DNA of 10,132 nt from JANNGZ01 sp031404155 (GTDB lineage Bacteria; Pseudomonadota; Gammaproteobacteria; Burkholderiales; Burkholderiaceae_C), in contig JANNGZ010000124.1 of the NCBI GenBank assembly GCA_031404155.1, positions 1 through 10,132 on the forward strand, written 5' to 3'. A program made the position numbers and the translations under genes. Positions 1-8,785 of this stretch are shown here, piece by piece (positions within the stretch are counted from its first letter, which is position 1; every line of letters starts with the position of its first letter). Below the pieces are notes generated by a model. That model searched no databases. It was not told where the DNA came from and was given only the letters and a program-made list of their open reading frames with translations.

Positions 1-72
1 CTGGAGTTGTTGCAGCAGGCTTGAGGCGATCAGTCGGTCCGCGTCAAATTGCGGCTCGGCCCATGGCCTGGC
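1..72. other. Window edge, no assignable gene
   Basis: This short stretch lies downstream of the ABC-F gene. On the minus strand the frame of the ABC-F gene stays open after its TGA to the window edge (it reads A-R-P-W-A-E-P-Q-F-D-A-D-R...), but no ATG or GTG in that frame is visible. On the plus strand a frame ends at a TGA at 22-24 after seven codons (LELLQQA). Either could be the edge of a neighbouring gene, and seven or twenty-odd codons are too few to decide. No terminator-like hairpin with a T tract is visible here after the ABC-F stop. Confidence 0.3.
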
Positions 73-2061
<1,989 letters not shown>

Positions 2062-2204
2062 GGAGTGCGCAGTTTGCAGGAAGCGGGGAGTGTAGGCAGC
2101 CTCGCGGCCAGCCATCGGCGGCCCGGCATGGCGCCTTTGCGGAGCGGGCCCAAGCCCCGGGTTGCCCCGGAGACGTGAGCCGGTGGATCGGCCGCGCCGC
2201 GAAC
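2062..2204. other. Intergenic region between adh and yheS
   Basis: These 143 bases separate the alcohol dehydrogenase stop from the ABC-F start. Read on the minus strand they hold a short 5-bp G+C stem closed by a GCAA tetraloop (2157-2170), about 35 bases after the adh stop and without a T tract. A possible TACACT -10-like element lies about 28 bases before the ABC-F ATG, with no convincing -35. The distance and these weak signals suggest that yheS may have its own promoter, but nothing here is decisive. Confidence 0.35.
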
Positions 2205-3224
2205 TCAGTCGTTCACCAGCACCGTGCGTCCCTGCACCCGCCCGGCGCGCATCTCGTCCAGTGCTTCGTTGGCCTGTGCCAGCGGGCGCGTGTGGCAGTG
2301 GCAGCGCAGCTTGCCCGCGGCGGCCAGCGCAAGCGTGGCGCGCAGGTCGTCGCGTGTGCCGACCGCGTTGCCGACGATGCGGTACTCGCCGCTCACGATC
2401 GCCAGCGCACCGAATTGCAAGGGCTCCGGCGGCAGGCCGACGATAGCCAGCGTGCCGGTGGGCCGCAGCAGCTTGAATGCGAGCTCGAACGCGGCGCGCG
2501 CGGCCGAGGTGACCACCGCGATATGCACCCCGCCGAGCGCACGCACCGCCTTGGCCGTGTCGGGCGCGCGGGCGTCAAAGGCGTGGGCCGCACCGAGTCC
2601 TCGCGCTGCGGCCAGCTTGTCCTCGGCCACGTCGATCGCAATCACTTCCGCGCCCGCGGCGAGCGCAATCTGCACCGCCAGGTGCCCGAGCCCGCCGACG
2701 CCGACCACCGCCACGCGCTGCCCCGGCGCCACGCCCGCGTTGTGCAGCGCGCGGTAGCTGGTGACGCCGGCGCAGAACAGCGGCGCGGCCTCCACCGATG
2801 AGAGGGCGTCGGGAATCGGCAGCGCATGGCTGGCCTTGGCGCGCATGAACTCGGCATAACCGCCGTCCACCGTCATGCCGGTAACCGTGCCCTTGCGGCA
2901 CAGGTTCTCCTTGCCGCCGAGGCACAAATCGCAAACGCCGCAGGCATGGTGCAGCCAGGCCACGCCGACACGCTGGCCGACTTCGAGGTGCCTGACCTCG
3001 GCGCCGCGTTTCACCACCGTGCCCACCACCTCGTGGCCCGGAATCAGCTGCGCCTTGGTGCCGGCCTTGAAGCCGGGCGTGTCGCCGTCGACGATATGCA
3101 GATCGGAGTGGCAGACGCCGCAGGCCAGCACCTTGAGCAGCACCTCGTCGGCCAGCGGCTCCGGTGTGGGCAGGTCGAGCAGGGCGAGGGGTTGGCCGAA
3201 GGCCTGGAGCACGGCGGCTTTCAT
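2205..3224 (-). CDS. adhP: Zinc-dependent alcohol dehydrogenase, AdhP type
   Basis: A 339-residue medium-chain dehydrogenase/reductase that should interconvert primary alcohols and aldehydes with NAD in the cytoplasm. The GroES-like catalytic domain is N-terminal. The catalytic zinc site is C38 in CGVCHSD, H64-E65 in PGHE, and C151. The structural zinc cluster is C95, C98, C101 and C109. The Rossmann domain shows GVGGLG at 175-180, and D198 at the end of the second strand favours NAD over NADP. The C-terminal half (VTSAARAAF, VGLPPEPL, VGTRDDL) resembles E. coli AdhP closely. The start at 3224 is supported by an AAGGA six bases upstream; the open frame continues 36 codons further but without family similarity and through a long hairpin. 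The gene sits alone between prmB and yheS, with 127 and 143 base gaps, so it may be an independent insertion into a conserved neighbourhood. Substrate range cannot be read from the sequence. The name is by family resemblance. Confidence 0.9.
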   Translation of the reverse strand: MKAAVLQAFGQPLALLDLPTPEPLADEVLLKVLACGVCHSDLHIVDGDTPGFKAGTKAQLIPGHEVVGTVVKRGAEVRHLEVGQRVGVAWLHHACGVCDLCLGGKENLCRKGTVTGMTVDGGYAEFMRAKASHALPIPDALSSVEAAPLFCAGVTSYRALHNAGVAPGQRVAVVGVGGLGHLAVQIALAAGAEVIAIDVAEDKLAAARGLGAAHAFDARAPDTAKAVRALGGVHIAVVTSAARAAFELAFKLLRPTGTLAIVGLPPEPLQFGALAIVSGEYRIVGNAVGTRDDLRATLALAAAGKLRCHCHTRPLAQANEALDEMRAGRVQGRTVLVND

Positions 3225-3230
3225 CGAATG

Positions 3231-3235
3231 TCCTT
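3231..3235 (-). promoter_or_regulatory. Ribosome binding site of adhP
   Basis: On the minus strand AAGGA lies six bases before the ATG at 3224. It is the clearest Shine-Dalgarno match among the metabolic genes here. It decides the start against the longer in-frame reading that begins at 3332. Confidence 0.7.
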
Positions 3236-3298
3236 GGTAGGAAATCGTGTGATCGCGGTTGGCGCCGCGAGGAGGCGGGAGGATAGCGCTGCGCTCAG

Positions 3299-3350
3299 AG
3301 GTTGAGAGGCGACCGGATACACGCGGGTGCATCCGATCGCCTCTCAGCTT
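3299..3350. terminator. Long hairpin just after prmB, possible terminator
   Basis: The arms 3299-3318 and 3331-3350 are complementary over 20 positions with only three non-Watson-Crick pairs. The core gagaggcga/tcgcctctc is perfect, and the apex can pair further (cac/gtg around gcgg). On the minus strand it begins two bases after the prmB TAA and ends about 75 bases before the adhP ATG. There is no T tract on either side, so it is either a non-canonical terminator, a 3'-end stabiliser for the dap-prmB transcript, or an operator-like palindrome in front of adhP. Confidence 0.55.
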
Positions 3351-3351
3351 C

Positions 3352-4230
3352 TTAGCCGAGCAGGGCGCTTCGGGTCAGCAGCAGCACCTGGTCGTCGCCG
3401 CCGCTGGTGGGCAGCCAGATGGCGTCGAGCTGCGGGAACGCGGCGTCGAAGTGTTCGCGCTCGTGGCCGATTTCGAGCACCAGCGCGCCGCCCTCGTTCA
3501 AATATTCCGCCGCGTTGACGAGCAAGTTGCGGATGAAATCCATGCCGTCGCTGCCGCCATGCAGTGCCAGCCCCGGCTCGGCGAGGAACTCCGGCGGCAG
3601 CGCGGCCATCGACGCTGCGTTCACATAGGGCGGGTTGCACAGGATCAGGTCGTAGCGGTGCGCGCCCAGCGCGGCCAGGCCGTCGCCCAGGTGCAGGGTG
3701 ATGCGCTCACCGAGTTCGTGTTGTTCGAGGTTGATGCGCGCCACCGCGAGCGCGTCGGCGCTCAGGTCGGCGGCGTCCACATGCGCCTGCGGCCAGGCCA
3801 GCGCGGCCAGCACGGCCAGGCTGCCGTTGCCGGTGCACAGGTCCAGCACCGTGTTGGGTCCGCCGCCCGCGCCGACGCCGAGCCAGGCGTCGATCAGACC
3901 TTCGGCCAGGACTTCGGCAATCAAGGAGCGCGGCACGATCGCACGTTCGTCGATGTAGAACGGCACGCCTTGCAACCAGGCTTCGCGGGTCAGGTAGGCG
4001 GCGGGTTTGCGGCTGTGGATACGCTCGTCGACCAGCGCCTGTACGCGGCCCGCATCCTCTTCGGAGAGCTCACGCGCGGCCACGCCGTCGAGTTCGTCCA
4101 GCGGCAGGCCCAGGCGCCACAGCACCAGCCAGACCGCCTCGTCGAAGGCGTTGCTGGTGCCATGCCCAAAACAAACGCCCGCCTCTTGAAGGCGGGCGCT
4201 GGAGGCGTGCACGAGCTCGATCAGGGTCAC
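3352..4230 (-). CDS. prmB: Ribosomal protein L3 N5-glutamine methyltransferase
   Basis: A 292-residue SAM-dependent methyltransferase that methylates the side-chain nitrogen of a glutamine in ribosomal protein L3. The N-terminal helical domain contains FGHGTSNAFDEA (residues 21-32), the PrmB counterpart of YGHGTDNPWDEA in E. coli, followed by AYLT and FYIDERAIVPRS. The SAM-binding motif LDLCTGNGSLAV is at 129-140, an acidic strand end lies at VDAADLS (151-157), and the glutamine-binding NPPY is at 199-202. The FGHGT block separates it from the release-factor enzyme PrmC. The start is GTG at 4230, overlapping the dapE stop as GTGA; no ATG is available in frame upstream of the conserved block, so coupling to dapE translation is likely. 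The first codons contain an intrinsic-terminator-like hairpin (see the separate entry). The same frame stays open upstream through dapE, which is an artefact of base composition. Confidence 0.93.
   Translation of the reverse strand: MTLIELVHASSARLQEAGVCFGHGTSNAFDEAVWLVLWRLGLPLDELDGVAARELSEEDAGRVQALVDERIHSRKPAAYLTREAWLQGVPFYIDERAIVPRSLIAEVLAEGLIDAWLGVGAGGGPNTVLDLCTGNGSLAVLAALAWPQAHVDAADLSADALAVARINLEQHELGERITLHLGDGLAALGAHRYDLILCNPPYVNAASMAALPPEFLAEPGLALHGGSDGMDFIRNLLVNAAEYLNEGGALVLEIGHEREHFDAAFPQLDAIWLPTSGGDDQVLLLTRSALLG
4168..4198 (-). terminator. Intrinsic terminator-like hairpin inside the prmB 5' end
   Basis: Read on the minus strand, CGCCCGCCT and AGGCGGGCG form a perfect 9-bp stem around a TCAAG loop, followed at once by TTTGTTTT. 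This is the full Rho-independent pattern. It covers about codons 11-21 of prmB, about 30 bases after the dapE stop. It could end or attenuate the dap transcript before prmB. The T-rich codons GTT TGT TTT stand out against the GC-rich codon use nearby. Confidence 0.6.
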
Positions 4231-5378
4231 GTCAGCAGTGTTTCCAAAGTGCGCCGGTAGATGCGCGCCAGCGGTTCGATGCTGGCCACCGCCACATGCT
4301 CGTCGAGCTTGTGGATGCTCTCGTTCACCGGGCCGAACTCCACCACCTGCGGGCAGATGCGCGCGATGAAGCGGCCGTCGGAAGTGCCGCCGGTGGTCGA
4401 GAGCCGGGTGTCGACGCCGGTCTCCGCCCGGATCGCGCCGACGAGTGCGTTCACCAGCGTGCCCGGCGTGGTGAGAAAGGCCTCGCCACCGAGTGTCCAG
4501 GCCAGCTCGTATTGCAGTTGATGGCGGTCGAGCAGGGCGTGCACCCGCGCCTTCAAACCCTCGGCGCTGGACTCGGTGGAGAAGCGGAAATTGAAGTCCA
4601 CCACCAGCTCGCCCGGGATCACATTGCCCGCGCCGGTGCCGGCGTGGATGTTCGACACCTGCCAGCTGGTTGGCGGGAAGAAGGCGTTGCCGCGGTCCCA
4701 CTCGACGGCGGTCAGCTCGGCGAGCGCCGGCGCGAACTGGTGGATCGGGTTGCGCGCCAGCTGCGGGTAGGCGATATGGCCCTGGACTCCGAGCACACGC
4801 AGCTTGCCCGACAGGGTGCCGCGGCGGCCGTTCTTGATCATGTCGCCGAGGCGTTCCACCGAAGTCGGCTCGCCGACGATGCAGGCGTCGAGCTTCACGC
4901 CGCGCTGGCTCAGCATCTCCACCAGGCGCAGCGTGCCGTCGACCGAGGGGCCTTCTTCGTCGCTGGTGATCAGGAAGCCGAGCGCGCCCTTGTGCCCGGG
5001 GTGCGCGGCAACCAGGCCTTCGGCGGCCACCACCATCGCGGCGATCGAGGTCTTCATGTCCGCCGCGCCGCGGCCGTAGAGCTTGCCGTCGCGGTGGGTG
5101 GGTACAAAGGGGTCGCTGGTCCATTGCGCCAGCGGGCCGGTGGGCACCACGTCGGTGTGGCCGGCGAACACGATGGTCGGGCCGGGGTGTTTGCCCCGGC
5201 GCAGCGCCCACAGGTTGGTGACGCGGAAGTGCTCCGGTCCGTGCGCCACGGTTTCGCACTCGAAGCCCGCGGCGCTGAGCCGCTGCGCAATCAGCGTCTG
5301 GCAGCCGGCGTCGTTCGGCGTCACCGAAGGCCTGGCGATCAGCGCTTCGGCGAGCGCGGTGGCGGACGAGGCGGTCAT
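4227..5378 (-). CDS. dapE: Succinyl-diaminopimelate desuccinylase
   Basis: A 383-residue cytoplasmic di-zinc hydrolase of the M20 family. It cleaves N-succinyl-L,L-diaminopimelate to succinate and L,L-diaminopimelate, the last succinylase-branch step. The metal ligands are all visible: H74 in GHTDVVP, bridging D107 in GAADMK, general base E141 and ligand E142 in SDEEGP, E170 in GEPTS, and H356 in NESIHKLDEH. All are offset by seven from the Haemophilus enzyme (H67, D100, E134, E135, E163, H349). The lid/dimerisation insert runs from about 180 to 295, including NVIPG and the substrate-contacting FNFRFS stretch. The ATG at 5378 fits the family N terminus, but no Shine-Dalgarno sequence precedes it in the 27-base gap after pilU, so reinitiation is possible. 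It overlaps prmB by four bases at its 3' end. Confidence 0.97.
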   Translation of the reverse strand: MTASSATALAEALIARPSVTPNDAGCQTLIAQRLSAAGFECETVAHGPEHFRVTNLWALRRGKHPGPTIVFAGHTDVVPTGPLAQWTSDPFVPTHRDGKLYGRGAADMKTSIAAMVVAAEGLVAAHPGHKGALGFLITSDEEGPSVDGTLRLVEMLSQRGVKLDACIVGEPTSVERLGDMIKNGRRGTLSGKLRVLGVQGHIAYPQLARNPIHQFAPALAELTAVEWDRGNAFFPPTSWQVSNIHAGTGAGNVIPGELVVDFNFRFSTESSAEGLKARVHALLDRHQLQYELAWTLGGEAFLTTPGTLVNALVGAIRAETGVDTRLSTTGGTSDGRFIARICPQVVEFGPVNESIHKLDEHVAVASIEPLARIYRRTLETLLT

Positions 5379-5405
5379 CGGCGGCGCGGGCGCGGGCTCA
5401 GCCTC

Positions 5406-6596
5406 TCAGATGGTCTTGAGCAGGCCGGCCATCGTCGAGCGCGGTTCGTCCGGGCGCACGTCGAGCGTGATGTCGGTGAAGGTGGGCGCCTCGGGCTCCT
5501 CGGCTTTGGGCGGCTGGCGCGACACCGGCGCCGATTCGTTCTGCAGCCGCCAGAGCAGGTTGGTCGGCGAGTCGGCGTAGGCCAGGCCCTCTTCGCGCGT
5601 GATATGCCCGGCGGTGATCAGCCGCGCCAGGTCTTGCTCGAAGGTTTGCGAGCCCTGGGAGAGCGACTTCTCCATCGCCTCCTTGATGCCGCTCAGGTCG
5701 TTCTTCTCGATCAACTCGCCGATCAGCTTGCTGTTGAGCATCACCTCCACCGCCGGGGTGCGGCCACCGGCCTGTGTGCGGATCAGGCGCTGCGACACCA
5801 CGGCCTTGAGGCCGGCGGCCAGGTCCGACAGCAGCGCGGCGCGCGCCTCGGGCGCGTAGAAGGACAAGATGCGCCCGAGCGCGTGGTAGCTGTTGTTGGC
5901 ATGCAAGGTGGCCAGCACCACATGGCCAGAGAGCGCGTAGGAGATCGCCAGCGTCATCGTCTCGCGGTCGCGAATCTCGCCGATCATGATGCAGTCGGGC
6001 GCCTGGCGCAGCGCGTTGCGCAGAGCCACCTGCAGGCTCTCGGTGTCGCGCCCCACCTCACGCTGGTTCACGATCGACTTCTTGTTGCTGAACAGGAACT
6101 CGATCGGGTCTTCGATGGTGAGGATGTGCCCGGTGAGCTCCTGGTTGCGCTTCTCGAGCATCGCGGCCAACGTGGTGCTCTTGCCGGTGCCGGTGGCACC
6201 CACCATCAGGATCAGGCCGCGCTTTTCCAGGATCAGGTTGGTGAGCACAGGCGGCAGGTTCAGCGAATCCAGCGACGGCACTTCGGTGGGGATGCAGCGG
6301 AACACCGCGGCCACCGTGCCGCGCTGCTTGAAGGCCGAGAGCCGGAAGCTGCCCACGCCCGCGATTGCGACGCTGACGTTCAGCTCCTTGATGTCGTCGA
6401 GCTCCTCGAGCTGCTGCGGGGTGAGCACCTCGGAGAGCAACTGCCGCGGCTGCTGCACGGTGAGCGGCGTGTCCGAGAGTTGCAGGATCTGGCCGTTGAT
6501 CTTGATCAGGATCGGCGTGGCCACCGAGATGTAGACGTCCGACGCTTTTTTCTCCGCCATCAGGCGAAGCACCCGGTCCATGTTGCCGCCGCTCAT
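5406..6596 (-). CDS. pilU: PilT/PilU family type IV pilus retraction ATPase, PilU type
   Basis: A 396-residue cytoplasmic hexameric ATPase of the secretion NTPase superfamily, which should assist PilT in type IV pilus retraction and twitching. The N-terminal PAS-like domain begins MDRVLRLMAEKKASDVYI. The motor core has Walker A GATGTGKST at 133-141, Asp box IEDPIE at 161-166, Walker B IMIGEIRD at 203-210 with E207, and the His box GHVVLATLHANN at 224-235. The C-terminal part (QGSQTFEQDLARL, ADSPTNL) and the acidic/proline tail from about 354 fit PilU better than PilT. The start at 6596 is chosen over the ATG five codons later because GGGAGA precedes it. The gene lies between dapD and dapE with gaps of 66 and 27 bases, away from any pilT in this window. 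PilU itself is usually dependent on PilT, so a partner elsewhere in the genome is expected. Confidence 0.9.
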   Translation of the reverse strand: MSGGNMDRVLRLMAEKKASDVYISVATPILIKINGQILQLSDTPLTVQQPRQLLSEVLTPQQLEELDDIKELNVSVAIAGVGSFRLSAFKQRGTVAAVFRCIPTEVPSLDSLNLPPVLTNLILEKRGLILMVGATGTGKSTTLAAMLEKRNQELTGHILTIEDPIEFLFSNKKSIVNQREVGRDTESLQVALRNALRQAPDCIMIGEIRDRETMTLAISYALSGHVVLATLHANNSYHALGRILSFYAPEARAALLSDLAAGLKAVVSQRLIRTQAGGRTPAVEVMLNSKLIGELIEKNDLSGIKEAMEKSLSQGSQTFEQDLARLITAGHITREEGLAYADSPTNLLWRLQNESAPVSRQPPKAEEPEAPTFTDITLDVRPDEPRSTMAGLLKTI

Positions 6597-6600
6597 ATCT

Positions 6601-6606
6601 TCTCCC
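6601..6606 (-). promoter_or_regulatory. Ribosome binding site of pilU
   Basis: On the minus strand GGGAGA ends four bases before the ATG at 6596. The alternative start five codons downstream has only weak purine content in front. This supports the longer N terminus and independent translation of pilU within the dap block. Confidence 0.6.
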
Positions 6607-6621
6607 GCGTCAAATTGAGGT

Positions 6622-6652
6622 GGCTCGCGTGCACAAACGGTGCGCGTGAGCC
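6622..6652. other. Hairpin between dapD and pilU
   Basis: Arms 6622-6634 and 6640-6652 pair over 13 positions around a 5-base loop. As plus-strand RNA all pairs form (two are G-U wobbles); as minus-strand RNA, the coding direction, two A-C mismatches appear. It lies 10 bases after the dapD stop. No T tract follows, so it may be an mRNA processing or stability element, a weak terminator, or an antisense structure. Confidence 0.45.
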
Positions 6653-6662
6653 GTAGTCTCGA

Positions 6663-7484
6663 TCATGCGCGAAGCAACTCGTTGATGCTGGTCTTGGCGC
6701 GGGTCTGGGCGTCGACTTTCTTCACGATCACCGCGCAGTAGAGGCTGTATTTGCCGTCGGCGCTGGGCAGGTTGCCGCTCACCACCACCGAGCCGGCCGG
6801 GATGCGGCCGTAGCTCACCTCGCCGGTGGCGCGGTCGTAAATCTTTGTGCTCTGGCCGATGTACACACCCATGCTGATGACCGAGTTCTCCTCGACGATC
6901 ACACCTTCCACCACCTCGGAGCGCGCGCCGACAAAACAGTTGTCTTCGATGATCGTCGGGTTGGCCTGCACCGGCTCGAGCACACCGCCGATGCCGACGC
7001 CGCCGGAGAGGTGCACGTTCTTGCCGATCTGCGCACAGGAGCCCACCGTGGCCCAGGTGTCGACCATCGTGTTTTCGTCGACATAGGCGCCGATGTTCAC
7101 GTAGCTCGGCATCAGCACCGCGCCCTTGGCGATGTAGCTGCCGCGGCGCGCCACCGCAGGCGGCACCACACGCACCCCGGTTTCGCGCATCGCGGCTTCG
7201 TCCAGGTGCGCGAATTTGGTTTGCACCTTGTCGTAGAAGCCGAGGTCGCCGGCGCGCATGATCTTGTTGTCGCTCAGGCGGAAGCTCAGGAGCACCGCCT
7301 TCTTGATCCACTGGTTCACGGTCCACTGGCCCACGCCCTGGCGTTCGGCCACGCGGATGCGGCCCTTGTTCAGGTCGGCGATCACATGTTCCACCGCGTC
7401 GCGCAGTTCCGGCGCGTTCACCGAGTTGAGGTTGGCGCGGGCCTCCCAGGCGAGGTCGATGATGTTTTGCAGTTGGCGTGTCAT
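6663..7484 (-). CDS. dapD: Tetrahydrodipicolinate N-succinyltransferase
   Basis: A 273-residue cytoplasmic trimeric acyltransferase that transfers succinyl from succinyl-CoA to 2,3,4,5-tetrahydrodipicolinate, opening the succinylase branch of diaminopimelate and lysine synthesis. The N-terminal helical domain (about 1-105) is followed by a left-handed beta-helix of hexapeptide repeats (about 108-240) with the strongly conserved run VDENTMVDTWATVGSCAQIG (135-154, probable catalytic D142) and GGVGIGGVLEP (161-171). The C terminus KTSINELLRA matches the E. coli protein almost exactly, as does the total length (274 there). The ATG overlaps the dapC stop as ATGA, and no good Shine-Dalgarno sequence is seen, so translation is probably coupled to dapC. 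Identification is essentially certain. Confidence 0.98.
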   Translation of the reverse strand: MTRQLQNIIDLAWEARANLNSVNAPELRDAVEHVIADLNKGRIRVAERQGVGQWTVNQWIKKAVLLSFRLSDNKIMRAGDLGFYDKVQTKFAHLDEAAMRETGVRVVPPAVARRGSYIAKGAVLMPSYVNIGAYVDENTMVDTWATVGSCAQIGKNVHLSGGVGIGGVLEPVQANPTIIEDNCFVGARSEVVEGVIVEENSVISMGVYIGQSTKIYDRATGEVSYGRIPAGSVVVSGNLPSADGKYSLYCAVIVKKVDAQTRAKTSINELLRA

Positions 7485-8683
7485 GAGCGGCTTTGAGTGA
7501 AAGAGACGATTCGGCGTGCGGCCTCAGCGCATGCATCCACGCCGGCCACCAGCGCCATGCGGATGCGGCCCCGGCCGGGGTTGATGCCGTAGGCGTCGCG
7601 GGCGAGCAGGCTGCCCGGAAGCACGCTCACATTGTATTGAGCGAAGAGGTCCAGGGCGAAGCCGACATCGTCCGAGCCCGGCACCGCGGCCCAGAGGTAG
7701 AAGCCCGCGTCGGGCAGTTTCACATCGAGCACCGAGGCGAGCAGCGGCGTGACTTGCGCGAACTTGGCGCGGTACAGCGCAGGGTTGGCCTTCACATGCT
7801 CTTCATCGTTCCAGGCAGCGATGCTCGCCGCCTGGATCGCCGGGCTCATGGCGCTGCCATGGTAGGTGCGGTAGAGCAGGAAGTTCTTGATGATCCCGGC
7901 ATCACCGGCCACGAACCCGGAGCGCATGCCCGGCACGTTCGAGCGTTTGGACAGCGATGTGAGCATCACCAGGCGCTTGAAATCGCGCCCCAGCGCAAGC
8001 GCCGCTTGCAGGCCGCCGAGCGGCGCCGCGTTCGCGTCTTCGGCGCCGAAGTAGATCTCGGAATAACACTCGTCGCTCGCGATCGTGAAGCCGTGGCGGT
8101 CCGAGAGTTCGAACAGGGTCTGCCACTCGGCCAGCGGCATCACCGCACCGGTGGGGTTGCCGGGCGAGCAGACGTAGACGAGCTGAATGCGCGCCCAGTT
8201 GGCGGCAGACACCTGGCGCCAGTCGGGCGCGAAATTGCGTTGGGGGTCGCTGTTCGCAAACACCACATCGGCGGCACCGAGCAGCGCCGCGCCTTCATAG
8301 ATTTGATAGAACGGGTTGGGGCACAACACCGCCGCGCCGGGCCGCGTCGGGTCGATCAACGTTTGCGCCAGAGAGAACAAGGCCTCGCGCGTGCCGTTCA
8401 CCGGCAGCACCTCGGTCCGCGGGTTCAGCGTCACCCCATAACGCCGCTGCACCCAGCCCGCGCAGGCCTCGCGCAGCGCCGGCTCACCGGCGGTGGCGGG
8501 GTAGCGTGAGAGGCCGTCCAGCGCTGCGGTGAGCGCGTCGCGCACCAGCGCCGGCGTCGCATGTTTCGGCTCGCCCAGCCCGAGGCTGATCGGGCTGAAC
8601 GCCGGGTTCGGTTCGATCTCGCGGGTGAGCGCGGCCAGCCGTTCGAAGGGGTAGGGCTTGAGCCGTTGCAGCAGGGGGTTCAT
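7481..8683 (-). CDS. dapC: Succinyldiaminopimelate transaminase
   Basis: A 400-residue fold-type I PLP aminotransferase that should convert N-succinyl-2-amino-6-ketopimelate to N-succinyl-L,L-diaminopimelate with glutamate as donor. The motifs are ISLGLGEPKH (32-41), the N-terminal YPATAGEPALREA (61-73), NPTG at 176-179, cofactor-binding D204 in ASDECY, the Schiff-base lysine K246 in SLSKRSNVPGMRSGF, and the carboxylate-binding arginine near 375 in GRIRMAL. Family motifs alone would allow other class I aminotransferases; the ATGA overlap with dapD and the nearby dapE make DapC by far the best call. The start at 8683 gives the expected N terminus (MNPLLQRLKPYPFERL); the frame is open for 85 further codons upstream, but these would run into the divergent hydroxylase gene. 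No Shine-Dalgarno sequence is seen; a TATCAT lies eight bases before the ATG. Confidence 0.95.
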   Translation of the reverse strand: MNPLLQRLKPYPFERLAALTREIEPNPAFSPISLGLGEPKHATPALVRDALTAALDGLSRYPATAGEPALREACAGWVQRRYGVTLNPRTEVLPVNGTREALFSLAQTLIDPTRPGAAVLCPNPFYQIYEGAALLGAADVVFANSDPQRNFAPDWRQVSAANWARIQLVYVCSPGNPTGAVMPLAEWQTLFELSDRHGFTIASDECYSEIYFGAEDANAAPLGGLQAALALGRDFKRLVMLTSLSKRSNVPGMRSGFVAGDAGIIKNFLLYRTYHGSAMSPAIQAASIAAWNDEEHVKANPALYRAKFAQVTPLLASVLDVKLPDAGFYLWAAVPGSDDVGFALDLFAQYNVSVLPGSLLARDAYGINPGRGRIRMALVAGVDACAEAARRIVSFTQSRS

Positions 8684-8691
8684 CGCGGGCG

Positions 8692-8697
8692 ATGATA
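8692..8697 (-). promoter_or_regulatory. Possible -10 element of the dap block
   Basis: On the minus strand TATCAT (five of six to TATAAT) lies eight bases before the dapC ATG, with only a poor -35 at the expected spacing. If used, transcription would start at or next to the start codon. The only gene-free space upstream of dapC is the 102-base divergent gap, so the promoter of the block should be here or inside the facing gene. Confidence 0.3.
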
Positions 8698-8750
8698 GGG
8701 CGCGCGGGGGTTGCCTCGCGCGTACGGCACTGTGTGGACTTCGGTTTGGA

Positions 8751-8779
8751 TTGACCCGGCAGTGGCCGTTGGCGATAGT
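8751..8779 (+). promoter_or_regulatory. Candidate sigma-70 promoter of the AlkB-like gene
   Basis: TTGACC (8751-8756) and GATAGT (8774-8779) are separated by exactly 17 bases, matching five and four positions of the consensus. Only six bases lie between the -10 and the ATG at 8786, so the predicted start site falls on the start codon and the mRNA would be leaderless. The absence of any Shine-Dalgarno sequence before that ATG agrees. An inverted pair cggcact/agtgccg (8725-8731 and 8777-8783) brackets the promoter and overlaps its -10; it may be chance or an operator. Confidence 0.45.
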
Positions 8780-8785
8780 GCCGCC

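Noticed and set aside
39..51. A 13-base exact repeat shared with 6605-6617 (ccgcgtcaaattg)
   Set aside because: About one exact match of this length is expected by chance between positions in 10 kb, and the surroundings show no further similarity.
2157..2170. Five-bp stem with a GCAA tetraloop after adhP as an intrinsic terminator
   Set aside because: There is no T tract and the stem is short; in such GC-rich intergenic DNA similar stems are common. Kept only as a note in the intergenic entry.
3225..3332. A 36-residue N-terminal extension of the alcohol dehydrogenase
   Set aside because: AAGGA six bases before the ATG at 3224 and the family-typical MKAAVL start decide against it; the extension would begin within the long hairpin.
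3352..5259. A single 635-codon minus frame that would fuse an N-terminal extension to PrmB
   Set aside because: The upstream two thirds lies in another frame of dapE, which has every catalytic residue, and reads as low-complexity R/A/P/H sequence. The GTG start overlapping the dapE stop explains prmB.
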